Positions 56,283 through 64,000 of a stretch of 64,000 bases of DNA are shown here, piece after piece. The translations under genes were made by a program, and so were the position numbers. Under the pieces are notes generated by a model. It was not told where the DNA came from, did not search any database, and saw nothing but the letters and a program-made list of their open reading frames with translations. Source of the stretch: Deinococcus sp. AJ005 (GTDB lineage: Bacteria > Deinococcota > Deinococci > Deinococcales > Deinococcaceae); assembly GCF_009017495.1 (NCBI RefSeq), contig NZ_CP044990.1, positions 1,693,001-1,757,000 on the forward strand, in the 5' to 3' direction. Position 1 is the stretch's first letter. Each line of letters begins with the position of its first letter.

Positions 56283-57152
56283 ATGCGCTCGTTTCCCCTT
56301 CCGCCCATTCCGGCGCTGCTGCTGTCCATGCTGAGCATTCAGGCCGGGGCGGCCTACGCCAAGTCGCTGTTTCCGCTAATCGGCCCGCTGGGAACCACGG
56401 GCCTGCGCGTGGGGCTGGCCGCCGCGATCCTGATGCTGATCTTCCGGCCCAATCTGCGCCTGCTGACCCGTGACGACTGGCGGGCGGTGATTCCCTACGG
56501 CGCGGTGCTGGGCCTGATGAACCTAACGTATTACCTGTCGCTGGAGCGGCTGCCGCTGGCCATTGCCGTGACGCTGGAGTTCCTGGGGCCGCTGCTGCTG
56601 GCGGCGGCGCTGTCGCGGCGGGCACTAGATTTTCTGTGGGTGGCGCTAGCCGGGCTGGGCATCGCGCTGATCTCGCCCCACGGCACCGGGGCCGCGCTGG
56701 ACCCCATTGGCGTGACGCTAGCGCTGGTGGCGGGGGCATTCTGGGCGGCTTATATCCTGCTGGGCGGGGCGGTGGGGAGGCGGCTGTCCGGGACCACTGG
56801 AGTGGCGGTGGGCATGCTGGTGGCCGCCGTCGTCTGCGTGCCGTTCGGGGTGGCTCAGGCAGGGACGGCGCTGCTGGCTCCGGGAGTCCTGCTGACCGGT
56901 CTGGGCGTGGCTGCGCTGTCCAGCGCCCTGCCCTACAGCCTGGAAATGCGTGCCCTGCGACTGGTGCCGCCGCGCATCTTTGGCGTGATGATGAGCATCG
57001 AACCCGCGATGGGTGCGGTGTGCGGTCTGCTGTTTCTGGGTGAGGCGCTGCTGGGCCTGCAATGGCTGGCGATTGCCTGCGTGATCCTGGCCAGCGCAGG
57101 CATCAACCTGACCACCCCACGCCCTCCGCCGATGGTAGAACCAGTGAGCTGA
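56283..57152 (+). CDS. EamA-family exporter (RhtA-like)
   Basis: 289 residues, ten TM helices. PALLLSMLSIQAGAAYAKSLFPLIGPLGTTGLRVGLAA and VLGLMNLTYYLSLERLPLAIAVTLEFLGPLLLA are close to RhtA, an exporter of threonine and homoserine; VPPRIFGVMMSIEPAMGAVCGLLFLGE is its second conserved block. CATAAT (56270-56275) lies seven bases before this ATG; the in-frame ATG at 56274 falls inside that box and is less likely. Confidence 0.9.
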   Translation: MRSFPLPPIPALLLSMLSIQAGAAYAKSLFPLIGPLGTTGLRVGLAAAILMLIFRPNLRLLTRDDWRAVIPYGAVLGLMNLTYYLSLERLPLAIAVTLEFLGPLLLAAALSRRALDFLWVALAGLGIALISPHGTGAALDPIGVTLALVAGAFWAAYILLGGAVGRRLSGTTGVAVGMLVAAVVCVPFGVAQAGTALLAPGVLLTGLGVAALSSALPYSLEMRALRLVPPRIFGVMMSIEPAMGAVCGLLFLGEALLGLQWLAIACVILASAGINLTTPRPPPMVEPVS

Positions 57153-57153
57153 G

Positions 57154-57927
57154 TCAGGCAGGCTTCTGCGCCACGAACAAAATCCGTGTGAAGGCATAGA
57201 ACACGCGCGCACCTGGAAAGGCCTCTGTCAATTTCTGGAGATACACCGTCTCGAAACGCTTTCCATCTTCCTCGCCCAGGCGCGAGAGATAAGGCACCAG
57301 CGCTGTGCCGCGCGTCCAGTCCAGCAGACCTGCCGCACCTTCCAGAACCACAGGATAGACCTTGCTGATGGCCGTGATTTCACTGGCTCCCAGCGCGTCC
57401 AGCGTTTCGGCGTATTCAGCGGGCGTCAGCACCGGGGAGGAGCCGTGGGCCGGGCCAAAGCGCGTATAGCCGCCCAGTTCAGCGCGGAATTCATCTGCCG
57501 TCTCGGACAGCAGGCGGTGGGAGACATGATCGTGATTGGCCGGAACCTGCACCGCCAGCACGCTGCCGGGCCGCAGATGGCTCCAGAGCTGGGCCAGCAG
57601 CGCCGGATGATCGGGCAGCCATTGCAGCGCCGCGTTGGAATAGATCAGATCAAAGTCGCCGCACAGATCCAGAATGCTGCCCTGTTCAAATCGGAGATTC
57701 TGGATGCTGTGTTCACCTGCCCGCGCCAGCATTTCCGGGCTGCTGTCCAGTCCCAGGACACATGCCGCCGGGAAACGTGCCGCCAGTTGCGCGGCCTGTT
57801 CGCCTGTGCCGCAGCCCAGATCAACAATATCGGCGTATTCCCGCTCTGGAATCATGGCCTGAAGATCACGGGCGGGGGCGCTGCGGGCGTCTTTGAAGCG
57901 GTGATACTGGTCAGGATTCCAGGTCAT
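57154..57927 (-). CDS. tam: Trans-aconitate 2-methyltransferase-like SAM methyltransferase
   Basis: 257 residues. MTWNPDQYHRFKDARSAPARDL is the Tam-family start, followed by SAM motif I IVDLGCGTGEQAAQLAARFP, LGLDSSPEML, and DLIYSNAALQWLPDHP. Tam methylates trans-aconitate, a spontaneous by-product that inhibits aconitase. The gene is convergent with the EamA gene, one base apart. Confidence 0.88.
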   Translation of the reverse strand: MTWNPDQYHRFKDARSAPARDLQAMIPEREYADIVDLGCGTGEQAAQLAARFPAACVLGLDSSPEMLARAGEHSIQNLRFEQGSILDLCGDFDLIYSNAALQWLPDHPALLAQLWSHLRPGSVLAVQVPANHDHVSHRLLSETADEFRAELGGYTRFGPAHGSSPVLTPAEYAETLDALGASEITAISKVYPVVLEGAAGLLDWTRGTALVPYLSRLGEEDGKRFETVYLQKLTEAFPGARVFYAFTRILFVAQKPA

Positions 57928-58071
57928 GCGCCGAGACTATTCCACGAGATTGCCCAAGTGTACGTACTCTGGTAGTGACATCAAACGAGAAGATTGTTCA
58001 GCCGCAGATACGATCCTGTGATCTGACGGGCGGTCCAGTCCTCCTTCTCAAACCAGCGCCCACCAATGCTT

Positions 58072-58077
58072 TACACT
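58072..58077 (+). promoter_or_regulatory. -10 box TACACT of the nucleosidase-lrgAB operon
   Basis: TACACT, then eight bases, then ATG at 58086. Confidence 0.5.
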
Positions 58078-58085
58078 CCACAACA

Positions 58086-58793
58086 ATGTTGGCAATTATC
58101 GGCGCGATGGACGAAGAAATCGAGTTGTTGCTGGGCGATCTCCAGGGGAGGCAGGACCTCCCGTATCCCGGCGCAACACTGTACCGGGGCCAGTTGGACG
58201 GCGTGACCGTGCTGCTTACGCGCGGCGGCATCGGCAAGGTGAACGCAGCGCTGACTACCGCGCACCTGCTGGCAGCGGGGGCCACGAGGATCATCTTTAC
58301 AGGGGTGGCGGGTGGAGTTCACCCGGACCTGCGCGTGGGCGACATCGTGATCAGCACTGACTGCGTGCAGCACGATGTGGACGTGACCGCGCTGGGCTAC
58401 GAATTGGGAACTGTGCCGGGAGAATCGCCCACCTGGGCCGCCGACAAGACGTTGCGCGCGGCGGCAGTGGCGGCGGCTGGCGAGGTCTCTGGCGTGCGCG
58501 TGATCGAGGGCCGCGTTGCCAGCGGTGATCAGTTCATCGCCTCCCCCGAAGGCGTGCAGCGGCTTCAAACCACATTTAATGCCGCCTGCGCCGAGATGGA
58601 GGGGGCGGCGGTGGCCCAGGTCTGCGCCAAGGCGGGGGTGCCGTTCGTGATTATTCGCAGCGTCAGCGACACGGCAGACGGCAGCGCCGGGGTGGATTAC
58701 CGCGAGTTCATGCCGCAGGTGGCCCGCCATGCCAAGGCCGTGGTGCGCGGCATGCTGGCCCGGCTGACGGCCACCACAGATGACCGCATCTGA
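58086..58793 (+). CDS. mtnN: 5'-methylthioadenosine/S-adenosylhomocysteine nucleosidase
   Basis: 235 residues. IIGAMDEEIELLL has the catalytic glutamate, GGIGKVNAALTTAHLL, FTGVAGGVHPDLRVGDIVIS, MEGAAVAQVCAKAGVPFVIIRSVSDTAD the ribose-binding Met-Glu and general-acid aspartate. Cleaves MTA and SAH; in some futalosine-pathway bacteria the same enzyme also acts on aminodeoxyfutalosine, relevant because mqnC is present. Overlaps lrgA by 14 bases. Confidence 0.94.
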   Translation: MLAIIGAMDEEIELLLGDLQGRQDLPYPGATLYRGQLDGVTVLLTRGGIGKVNAALTTAHLLAAGATRIIFTGVAGGVHPDLRVGDIVISTDCVQHDVDVTALGYELGTVPGESPTWAADKTLRAAAVAAAGEVSGVRVIEGRVASGDQFIASPEGVQRLQTTFNAACAEMEGAAVAQVCAKAGVPFVIIRSVSDTADGSAGVDYREFMPQVARHAKAVVRGMLARLTATTDDRI

Positions 58794-59187
58794 ACCGTCC
58801 ACCACGGCCCGCCTGAATGCCCCGGTGCGTTTCGTGCTGGGGCTGGGCATTCTGGTGGCATTCTCCGCCGCCGGACAGGCCCTGGTGACGGTCACGGGCC
58901 TGCCACTGCCGGGTTCGGTGGTGGGACTGGCGCTGCTGTGGGCGGCGCTGGGCCTGAAAATCGTTCGTCTGCACTGGATCGCGGACGCCGCCGACGGGCT
59001 GCTGGGCATCCTGGGCCTGCTATTCGTCCCGGCCACGGTGGGGTTTATCGGGTACCTGTCCGCCGGGGCCGACTGGGGGCTGTGGCTGCTGGTGATGACG
59101 GCGGGCCTGCTGCTGGGCGGCGGCGTGGCCGGGGTGCTGGCCTCGCGGCTGGCGCGCTCAGAAACCGGCACAGAGGCAGAGGTTTAG
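58780..59187 (+). CDS. lrgA: LrgA/CidA family holin-like protein
   Basis: 135 residues, about four TM helices. FVLGLGILVAFSAAGQALV, GLPLPGSVVGLALLWAALGL and GLLFVPATVGFIGYL match LrgA/CidA. These proteins affect autolysis and, in several bacteria, pyruvate or glycolate movement together with LrgB. The start lies inside the nucleosidase gene. Confidence 0.88.
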   Translation: MTASEPSTTARLNAPVRFVLGLGILVAFSAAGQALVTVTGLPLPGSVVGLALLWAALGLKIVRLHWIADAADGLLGILGLLFVPATVGFIGYLSAGADWGLWLLVMTAGLLLGGGVAGVLASRLARSETGTEAEV

Positions 59188-59188
59188 A

Positions 59189-59851
59189 GTGGCCTGGATC
59201 GCCCTGACCCTGATCGCCTTCGCGCTGGGCGTGGTCTTGCAGACGCGCGTACGCTCGCCGCTGGCCAACCCCACATTGATCGCCACGCTGATCGTCGCCG
59301 GAGTGTTGCTGGTGGGCGGCGTCTCACACGCCAGTTATCTGAAGGAAGTCCAGCCGCTGACCGCGCTGCTGGCCCCGGCCATCGTGGCGCTGGCGGTACC
59401 GATGTACCGTTTGCGGGCGCTGCTGGCGCGGCAATGGCGCTCGCTGATCATCGGCGGCCTGAGCGGCACGCTGGTGGGCGTGGGGGCCGACGTGCTGTTC
59501 TCGCGCCTGCTGGGGCTGAGCGGCGAGGCGCAGCGCTCGCTGCTGACCGCCCCCGCCACCAGCCCCGTGGCCCTGCAACTGGCGCAGTTCACGGGTGCGC
59601 CGCCCGCGCTGGCCGCCACGCTGGCGGTGCTCTCGGGACTGGTGGGGGCGCTGATCCTGCCCGGATTCCTGACCCTGATCGGCGTGAGGCATCCGCTGGC
59701 GCGTGGACTGGCAATTGGCGCAGTGTCGCACGGCGTCGGCACCGCCCGCGCCCGCGAGGAAGGCGAATTGACCGGGGCAGCTAGCTCGATTGGCATGGGA
59801 CTGGCCGCGCTTCTGGTGACCGTGGTGGTGGCAGGGGTCAGCCGGGGCTAG
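59189..59851 (+). CDS. lrgB: LrgB family membrane protein
   Basis: 220 residues from a GTG, one base after lrgA ends. Conserved are NPTLIATLIVAG, LLAPAIVALAVPMYRLRALL, SLLTAPATSPVALQLA and LARGLAIGAVSHGVGTARAREE, the last being the family signature. Acts with LrgA. The 3' end overlaps the convergent MOSC gene by four bases. Confidence 0.92.
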   Translation: MAWIALTLIAFALGVVLQTRVRSPLANPTLIATLIVAGVLLVGGVSHASYLKEVQPLTALLAPAIVALAVPMYRLRALLARQWRSLIIGGLSGTLVGVGADVLFSRLLGLSGEAQRSLLTAPATSPVALQLAQFTGAPPALAATLAVLSGLVGALILPGFLTLIGVRHPLARGLAIGAVSHGVGTARAREEGELTGAASSIGMGLAALLVTVVVAGVSRG

Positions 59852-60405
59852 AAGCCCGAAGACTGGCTGGCGAAGAAGACTTCAAAGTTGTCAAGAACCG
59901 TGGGGGCAGCGTTTGCAACAGCATTGGCGAAGGTCACCTTATCGCCTGCCCCCACCTCGCCTTGCTGAATGACGCGGGCGTACATGCCGGGTCTGCGCGC
60001 TTCGCGGAAACGCCGCACGAAGCCAGGATCGCCCATACGCTCGGCCAGGGTTACGCAGGGGATGCGGGCGAAAGTGATTTCCAGCAGCGCGCCGCCCACC
60101 GCAAACTGCTGCCCCAGCCGCACGGACGCCGATTCCAGGTCCGAAAACAGCAGATTTTCCCCAAACGTTCCCGGCTCCAGCTCCCTTCCCAGTTCCGCTG
60201 ACCAGAATTCATAATCCGGTTGGGTGTAGATGTACACGGCCTGATCAGGTCCACCATGGTTTTCGGTGTCCAGGATGTGATCGCCGCTCAGGCCCAGTCG
60301 CCCGATCAACACGGCACCCTCCACGGGCTGCTTGTGGATGCCTGTCCAGCCGGATTTGCTGCGAATGGCACGCGGGATGCCGACGCAGACGCTCAGGAGT
60401 TGCAT
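59848..60405 (-). CDS. MOSC-domain protein (YiiM-like)
   Basis: 185 residues. IHKQPVEGAVLIGRLGLSGD, HGGPDQAVYIY, PGTFGENLLFSDL and ITFARIPCVTLAERMG with the conserved cysteine define the MOSC/YiiM group, which receives sulfur or binds molybdenum cofactor and handles N-hydroxylated bases in E. coli. A CATACT box (60413-60418, minus strand) precedes the ATG by seven bases. Confidence 0.9.
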   Translation of the reverse strand: MQLLSVCVGIPRAIRSKSGWTGIHKQPVEGAVLIGRLGLSGDHILDTENHGGPDQAVYIYTQPDYEFWSAELGRELEPGTFGENLLFSDLESASVRLGQQFAVGGALLEITFARIPCVTLAERMGDPGFVRRFREARRPGMYARVIQQGEVGAGDKVTFANAVANAAPTVLDNFEVFFASQSSGF

Positions 60406-60417
60406 GAACAGAAGTAT

Positions 60418-60452
60418 GGCAGCGCCCGAACGTCATCCGTCCGGGCGCTGCC
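60418..60452. terminator. Hairpin between the DoxX and MOSC genes
   Basis: GGCAGCGCCCG (60418-60428) and CGGGCGCTGCC (60442-60452), perfect stem, without a strong T-run. It overlaps the MOSC -10 box by one base. Confidence 0.6.
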
Positions 60453-60464
60453 TCAAATCAGGGT

Positions 60465-61073
60465 CTAGCGAACGGCATCACCGGGCCTTCGGTGGGACGC
60501 CAGTTCAGCAGGGGCGGCAGCAAGATGCTCGCTGACGCCGAAGCGGGCGAGGACCCAGCGGTCCAGGCCCCACCAGCCAGCCACGCGCCAGCCCAGCACC
60601 AGCCACGTCGCCAGGATGAACAACAATGGATTGGTGCTGACCGTGCCAGCCAGCAGGTAACTGGCATTCATCACCCCGCCAAAGAACGCCGCGATGCCCG
60701 TGAACAGCCCCACGATCAGGGCCACACCAACGAAAACCTCGCCGTAGGCCACCAGATAAGAGAAGGCGGCGGCATTGGGCAGCGCCACATGTTGCAGGAA
60801 CCAGGCGTACCAGCCCTGCACATCCGGGTGGTCACCGCCCGTCTTGGCCAGCGCGCCAGTCAGAAAGCCGCTGACGGCAGCTCCGGCTTTCTCGCCCACC
60901 CAGACTCCAGCGGGGTTGGTGATCTTTTCCCAGCCTGCGCTGAGCCACTCGTAGCCCACGTAGACGCGCAGGATCAGCCACAGTGGGGCCAGACGCGGAT
61001 CGCCGAACAGCAGGCGGGAGATGGCGGGTTCTCTGAGGGTGGCGGGCGTGGGTGAAGTGGGGAGGGTGGTCAT
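60465..61073 (-). CDS. DoxX/DoxD-family membrane protein
   Basis: 202 residues, about four TM helices. LILRVYVGYEWLSAGWEKITNP at the start, SYLVAYGEVFVGVALIVGLFTGIAAFFGGVMNASYLLAGT and FILATWLVLGWRVAGWWGLDRW are typical of DoxX proteins annotated as thiosulfate:quinone oxidoreductase large subunit; in Deinococcus the true substrate is unproven. SD GGAG is eight bases before ATG 61073. Divergent from a TetR-type regulator. Confidence 0.88.
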   Translation of the reverse strand: MTTLPTSPTPATLREPAISRLLFGDPRLAPLWLILRVYVGYEWLSAGWEKITNPAGVWVGEKAGAAVSGFLTGALAKTGGDHPDVQGWYAWFLQHVALPNAAAFSYLVAYGEVFVGVALIVGLFTGIAAFFGGVMNASYLLAGTVSTNPLLFILATWLVLGWRVAGWWGLDRWVLARFGVSEHLAAAPAELASHRRPGDAVR

Positions 61074-61148
61074 GGGCAAGTCTCCTGGGCGCGGCGGCGG
61101 GAGAGGTTATCGGGCTGTGGCCTCCGCTGCACCCCTCAAGTTCTACCT

Positions 61149-61171
61149 GCCGTATTACGGCGGCATTACGG
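61149..61171. promoter_or_regulatory. Putative TetR-type operator between doxX and regulator
   Basis: GCCGTA-T-TACGGC (61149-61161), a perfect palindrome, followed by GGCATTACGG so that ATTACGG occurs twice, 11 bases apart. It is the only clear dyad in the divergent promoter region. Confidence 0.55.
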
Positions 61172-61232
61172 GAGCCGAAAACTTGCGTGCGCCTTGACTC
61201 CCCGCGCCCCAGCCCCGATGCTGAGAGGCCCT

Positions 61233-61817
61233 ATGGCCCGCACCGTCAACCCCATTCAGGACCGCACCCGGCGCGCTGGTCTGGAAAAGGCGGCCTATCT
61301 GGCGCTGTACGAGCGCGGCTACGCAGGGGTCACGCTGGCCAACATCGCCGAACACGCCGGGGTCAGCCGGGGCACGCTGGTGTATCACTTCGGCAGCCGG
61401 GCGGGGCTGCTCTCGGCGGTGATGCGGCGATTTACCCGCACCATCACGGTGGCGACGCGCCGGGCGCTGAGGCAGGCCGAGACACCAGACGCCAAGCTGC
61501 AAGCCTTCGTCGAAAACCAGTTTTACGGGGTCCAGAACACCCGGCGCTTCTACACGGTTTCACTGGACTTTCTGGCAGCAGCAACGCGTGACCCGGAGTT
61601 GATGGCCGTACAGCGCGACTTCCTGGGTCAGACGCTGGAGCTGGACCTGGAACTGGCGCGGCTGGCCGGTGAGAACGGCGCGGGGGCACGGGCGCGGCAA
61701 CTCCGCGCGCTGGTGGAGGGTCTGAGCGTGCGCTTCCTGGCCGATCCCGAACCGGATCTGGCGGCCTACCGCGCCGACTGTCTGGGCGGACTGCGGGCGA
61801 TTCTGGGCTGGGATTAG
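61233..61817 (+). CDS. TetR/AcrR-family transcriptional regulator
   Basis: 194 residues. HTH: GYAGVTLANIAEHAGVSRGTLVYHFGSRAGLLSAVM. The ligand domain has FLAAATRDPELMAVQRDFL. Upstream in-frame starts at 61194 (TTG) and 61218 (ATG) exist; 61233 has GAGAGG nearby. Being divergent from doxX, it probably controls that gene and itself through the palindrome at 61149. Confidence 0.9.
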   Translation: MARTVNPIQDRTRRAGLEKAAYLALYERGYAGVTLANIAEHAGVSRGTLVYHFGSRAGLLSAVMRRFTRTITVATRRALRQAETPDAKLQAFVENQFYGVQNTRRFYTVSLDFLAAATRDPELMAVQRDFLGQTLELDLELARLAGENGAGARARQLRALVEGLSVRFLADPEPDLAAYRADCLGGLRAILGWD

Positions 61818-61864
61818 GCGTTCTGGCCGATGCTTTGCGGGGTGTCAGGGCGCAGGATGACCAC

Positions 61865-62356
61865 ATGACCAAACCATTACCCAACTACCGTTCCCGTGCC
61901 GCGCGGGCACTGGTGCTGCTGCACGACGAGAAGATGCGCGAGTTTCTGGATATCTGGCAGCGGGCGAAGGCGGCACAGGTAAAGCTGCCCGCCACGCCAG
62001 ACGCGCACTACCAATCGCTGGAGCATTTGCTGTGGCATGTGCTGAACTCGTCAGCTACCTACATGGTCCGCATGTGCGCGCATCTGAATGTGCCAGACCC
62101 GCAGCCACAACCCATGCCCGAGATCGAAAATGTGGAGGCGCAGGCTGGAGCCTATCTGGACCGTCTTCTGGGCTGGTGGCACGTACCGCTGGCCGGGATT
62201 TCAGATGCCGACATGGAACCCGAAACGTACACGCCGGGAATGCACTACTGGATCGACGCCATGCTGGAACATGCGGTGATGCATCCGGTACGCCACAGCT
62301 TTCAACTGCGGGAACTGCTGGAAGCCCAGAGCCAGACAGGCTCAGGCACGCGCTAA
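61865..62356 (+). CDS. DinB-like four-helix metal-binding protein
   Basis: 163 residues. HYQSLEHLLWHVLNSSATYM and a later HAVMHPVRHSFQLRELLE give the three-histidine pattern of the DinB/YfiT fold, a thiol-S-transferase or unknown-function family. Overlaps the convergent binding-protein gene by 15 bases. Confidence 0.8.
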   Translation: MTKPLPNYRSRAARALVLLHDEKMREFLDIWQRAKAAQVKLPATPDAHYQSLEHLLWHVLNSSATYMVRMCAHLNVPDPQPQPMPEIENVEAQAGAYLDRLLGWWHVPLAGISDADMEPETYTPGMHYWIDAMLEHAVMHPVRHSFQLRELLEAQSQTGSGTR

Positions 62357-63109
62357 AGCCAGCCCCTCCAGCGCCGCGGCGATCTGCCGCGCCCCTTCCA
62401 GCAGGCGGGGTCCGGGGCGGCCCAGCCCACTTTCAGGCACGGCAATTACGGGAATCCCCAGACCACGCGCTTCGATGACCTCGGGCCGCAGTTTTTTAGC
62501 GCCACACCACGAACACACGATCAGGTCCGCCTGTGCGCCCCGCACCTCGGCCAGGGTGAGCGGCGTGCTGCGTCCGGGACGCGTCTCCAGGGCATTCACC
62601 GCGCCCATTCCAGCCAGCAGTTCCGTGACCCAGGATTCGCGCGTGGCGGCGATGATCGGGCGGGGCCACCATTCCACCAGCACGCGCGGCGGGCGCGCAT
62701 ACACGGCGCGCAGGCTGGACAGGTCCGCCTCTAGCTGGGCAGCCACCTCCCGCCCCTTTTGCTCCAGCCCAATGGCCTTGCCGATCAGGCGAATATCATC
62801 CAGCGTGTCGGCCACCGTCACCGGATCGAGGATCAGGGTGGGCAGACCGCGCTCGTGCAGACCGTCCACCACACGTTCCATGCCCGGCACGCTGAGGCTG
62901 GCGAGGACCAGATCAGGTTTTGCCCCGGCCACCGCGTCCAGATCGATGTTCAGATCGGGGCCGACACGGCAGGCAGCCTCCAGACCCGGCGCGTCGCTGT
63001 GCGAGTCGGCGGCCACCACCCACGACGCGGCCCCCAGTGCGGCAAGAATGTCCGAATTGCTGGATACCAGCGAGGCCAGCCGCAGTGGAGGAGAGGCAGG
63101 GAAATCCAT
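62342..63109 (-). CDS. BtuF-like cobalamin/metal-chelate-binding protein without signal peptide
   Basis: 255 residues of the helical-backbone metal-receptor fold: RLASLVSSNSDILAALGAASWVVAADSHSD, VGPDLNIDLDAVAGAKPDLVLASLS, and VLVEWWPRPIIAATRESWVTELLAGMGAVNAL. BtuF/FhuD proteins normally carry a signal peptide; the only fitting start (63109) gives MDFPASPPLRLASL, with none, so the protein looks cytosolic. No BtuC/BtuD genes are adjacent. It may be a salvage-related homologue rather than a transporter part. Confidence 0.82.
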   Translation of the reverse strand: MDFPASPPLRLASLVSSNSDILAALGAASWVVAADSHSDAPGLEAACRVGPDLNIDLDAVAGAKPDLVLASLSVPGMERVVDGLHERGLPTLILDPVTVADTLDDIRLIGKAIGLEQKGREVAAQLEADLSSLRAVYARPPRVLVEWWPRPIIAATRESWVTELLAGMGAVNALETRPGRSTPLTLAEVRGAQADLIVCSWCGAKKLRPEVIEARGLGIPVIAVPESGLGRPGPRLLEGARQIAAALEGLALARA

Positions 63110-63224
63110 GCTGGACAGTCTAGCGGCGCATGACCGCACCGGGAGACGATCATGCCCCATTCATATTGTGTGGTCAGCCCACTTTGCCCCGTCCAGCGCG
63201 GTCAAAAGCCCCCTGACCGTGTGG

Positions 63225-63230
63225 TAACCT
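63225..63230 (+). promoter_or_regulatory. -10 box TAACCT of the cytochrome c gene
   Basis: TAACCT, then seven bases, then ATG at 63238. Confidence 0.5.
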
Positions 63231-63237
63231 CTGGGCC

Positions 63238-63900
63238 ATGAAGAACACGTTCGCCGTCACCATGACGCTGCTGCTGGCCCTGACGCTGGCCGGAGGGGTT
63301 ACCGGATACCGCATCGCCACCACTCCACACGAGGAAAAGAAGGCGGAATCTGCCATCGTACCGTCTGAAGCCGCTCCCAGCGCCAACGTGGCGGCCACGG
63401 GTGCAGCAGGCGCTCCCGAAGCACTGGGCAACGTGAAACAGGATCAGGCGGGCGGCACCGCCAGCGGCCCTAACGGCGCGGTGGCCCTGCCCGGCGGAGC
63501 CATGAGCGGCGAGGGTGCGCCCAGTGGTGACGGAACCACGGCAATGGCCGGAACACCTACCTCCCCCGACACGGCCAGCAACGAGCAGGCGGCCACGGGC
63601 GCGCCCCCTGCCGCAACGGCCACCGCCGCCGAGACCCAGGGCGACGCCTCTGCGGGCAAGGAACTGTACGCGGGCAACTGCGCAGGCTGCCACGGTGCGG
63701 ACGGCGGCGGCGGCATCGGCGCGAACCTGAAACTGCCCAATGGTCCCAAGTCGTGGACCGAGACCCAGTTCCATACCGTACTGCGCGAGGGCAAACTGCC
63801 CGAGGGCCGTGAACTGAACGCCATCATGCCGCGCTTCGCCGAGACCCAGGTGACCGACTCGGATATCGCCAACATCTTCGCCTACGTCAAGACCTTCTGA
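63238..63900 (+). CDS. Membrane-anchored c-type cytochrome with long flexible linker
   Basis: 220 residues. An N-terminal hydrophobic anchor (VTMTLLLALTLAGGVTGY) is followed by about 100 residues rich in Ala, Gly, Pro and Thr, then one cytochrome c domain with heme site GNCAGCHG (about 147-153) and probable axial Met in AIMPRF (about 199). It should shuttle electrons at the outer face of the membrane. A terminator follows. Confidence 0.92.
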   Translation: MKNTFAVTMTLLLALTLAGGVTGYRIATTPHEEKKAESAIVPSEAAPSANVAATGAAGAPEALGNVKQDQAGGTASGPNGAVALPGGAMSGEGAPSGDGTTAMAGTPTSPDTASNEQAATGAPPAATATAAETQGDASAGKELYAGNCAGCHGADGGGGIGANLKLPNGPKSWTETQFHTVLREGKLPEGRELNAIMPRFAETQVTDSDIANIFAYVKTF

Positions 63901-63921
63901 GCCTTCAAGGCTGACGCTCTG

Positions 63922-63945
63922 GCCTGCCCACGTGGCAGGCTTTTT
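63922..63945 (+). terminator. Rho-independent terminator of the cytochrome c gene
   Basis: GCCTGCC (63922-63928), loop CACGT, GGCAGGC (63934-63940), TTTTT. The last 55 bases of the window show no feature. Confidence 0.9.
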
Positions 63946-64000
63946 GATCTTGGTGGGCAACGAGATCAAAAGATCCTCAACACGTGAACGGCCTCACCGG

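Overview
The window is high-GC bacterial chromosome, and I read it as a member of the genus Deinococcus. The reasons are gene content (LysW/LysX/LysU lysine synthesis by the alpha-aminoadipate route, futalosine-pathway MqnC, OpcA beside glucose-6-phosphate dehydrogenase, a PolA of about 917 residues), many genes whose -10 box lies 6-8 bases before the start codon (the leaderless arrangement described in Deinococcus), and dispersed small palindromic repeats. There is no rRNA, CRISPR array, prophage or intact insertion sequence. One tRNA gene, tRNA-Lys(UUU), is present.

Layout. 1-4.0 kb, minus strand: 5' part of an oligoendopeptidase F gene and a lysine cluster (lysX, a LysW without zinc-ribbon cysteines, a double zinc-ribbon LysW relative, lysU), then a membrane protein. 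4.0-7.4 kb: soft-metal P-type ATPase, glutaredoxin-like protein and ArsR/SmtB repressor in one overlapping operon, with an SmtB-like operator on the ATPase promoter. 7.4-17.2 kb: ABC exporter, lipoprotein hydrolase, guanylate kinase, macro-domain protein, secreted protein, PspA, stress PPOX protein, MFS transporter and aldo/keto reductase, punctuated by three copies of a dispersed repeat. 17.2-21.7 kb: oxidative pentose phosphate operon gnd-zwf-opcA-pgl. 21.9-28.4 kb: mqnC, small unknowns, GNAT, a membrane protein, a beta-hydroxyacid dehydrogenase, DegV and NagZ. 28.5-36.6 kb: sugar-binding protein, an immunity-like small gene, a GH20 hexosaminidase and an oligopeptide ABC system without ATPases. 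This suggests scavenging of peptidoglycan or chitin sugars and peptides.

36.6-53.2 kb: AroE-like protein, TspO-like protein, 3-hydroxybutyryl-CoA dehydrogenase and thiolase (acetoacetyl-CoA metabolism), an EamA exporter, MazG-like protein, ffh, tRNA-Lys, uvrD, a DarA-type cyclic-di-AMP receptor, a HAD hydrolase, an Nramp manganese transporter with a DtxR/MntR-type operator, and polA. 53.4-64 kb: glycogen phosphorylase, a second EamA exporter, a methyltransferase, MTA/SAH nucleosidase-lrgA-lrgB, MOSC, DoxX with a TetR-type regulator, a DinB-like protein, a BtuF-like protein and a membrane-anchored cytochrome c.

The least ordinary points are: the LysW pair in which carrier tail and zinc ribbon lie on different proteins; an 85-residue lysine-rich tail on G6PDH; short leaderless mini-ORFs that end in ATGA overlaps with mntH and with an EamA gene; and three families of small structured repeats. 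Functions are assigned from recognisable motifs and remembered family sequences; no database search was run.
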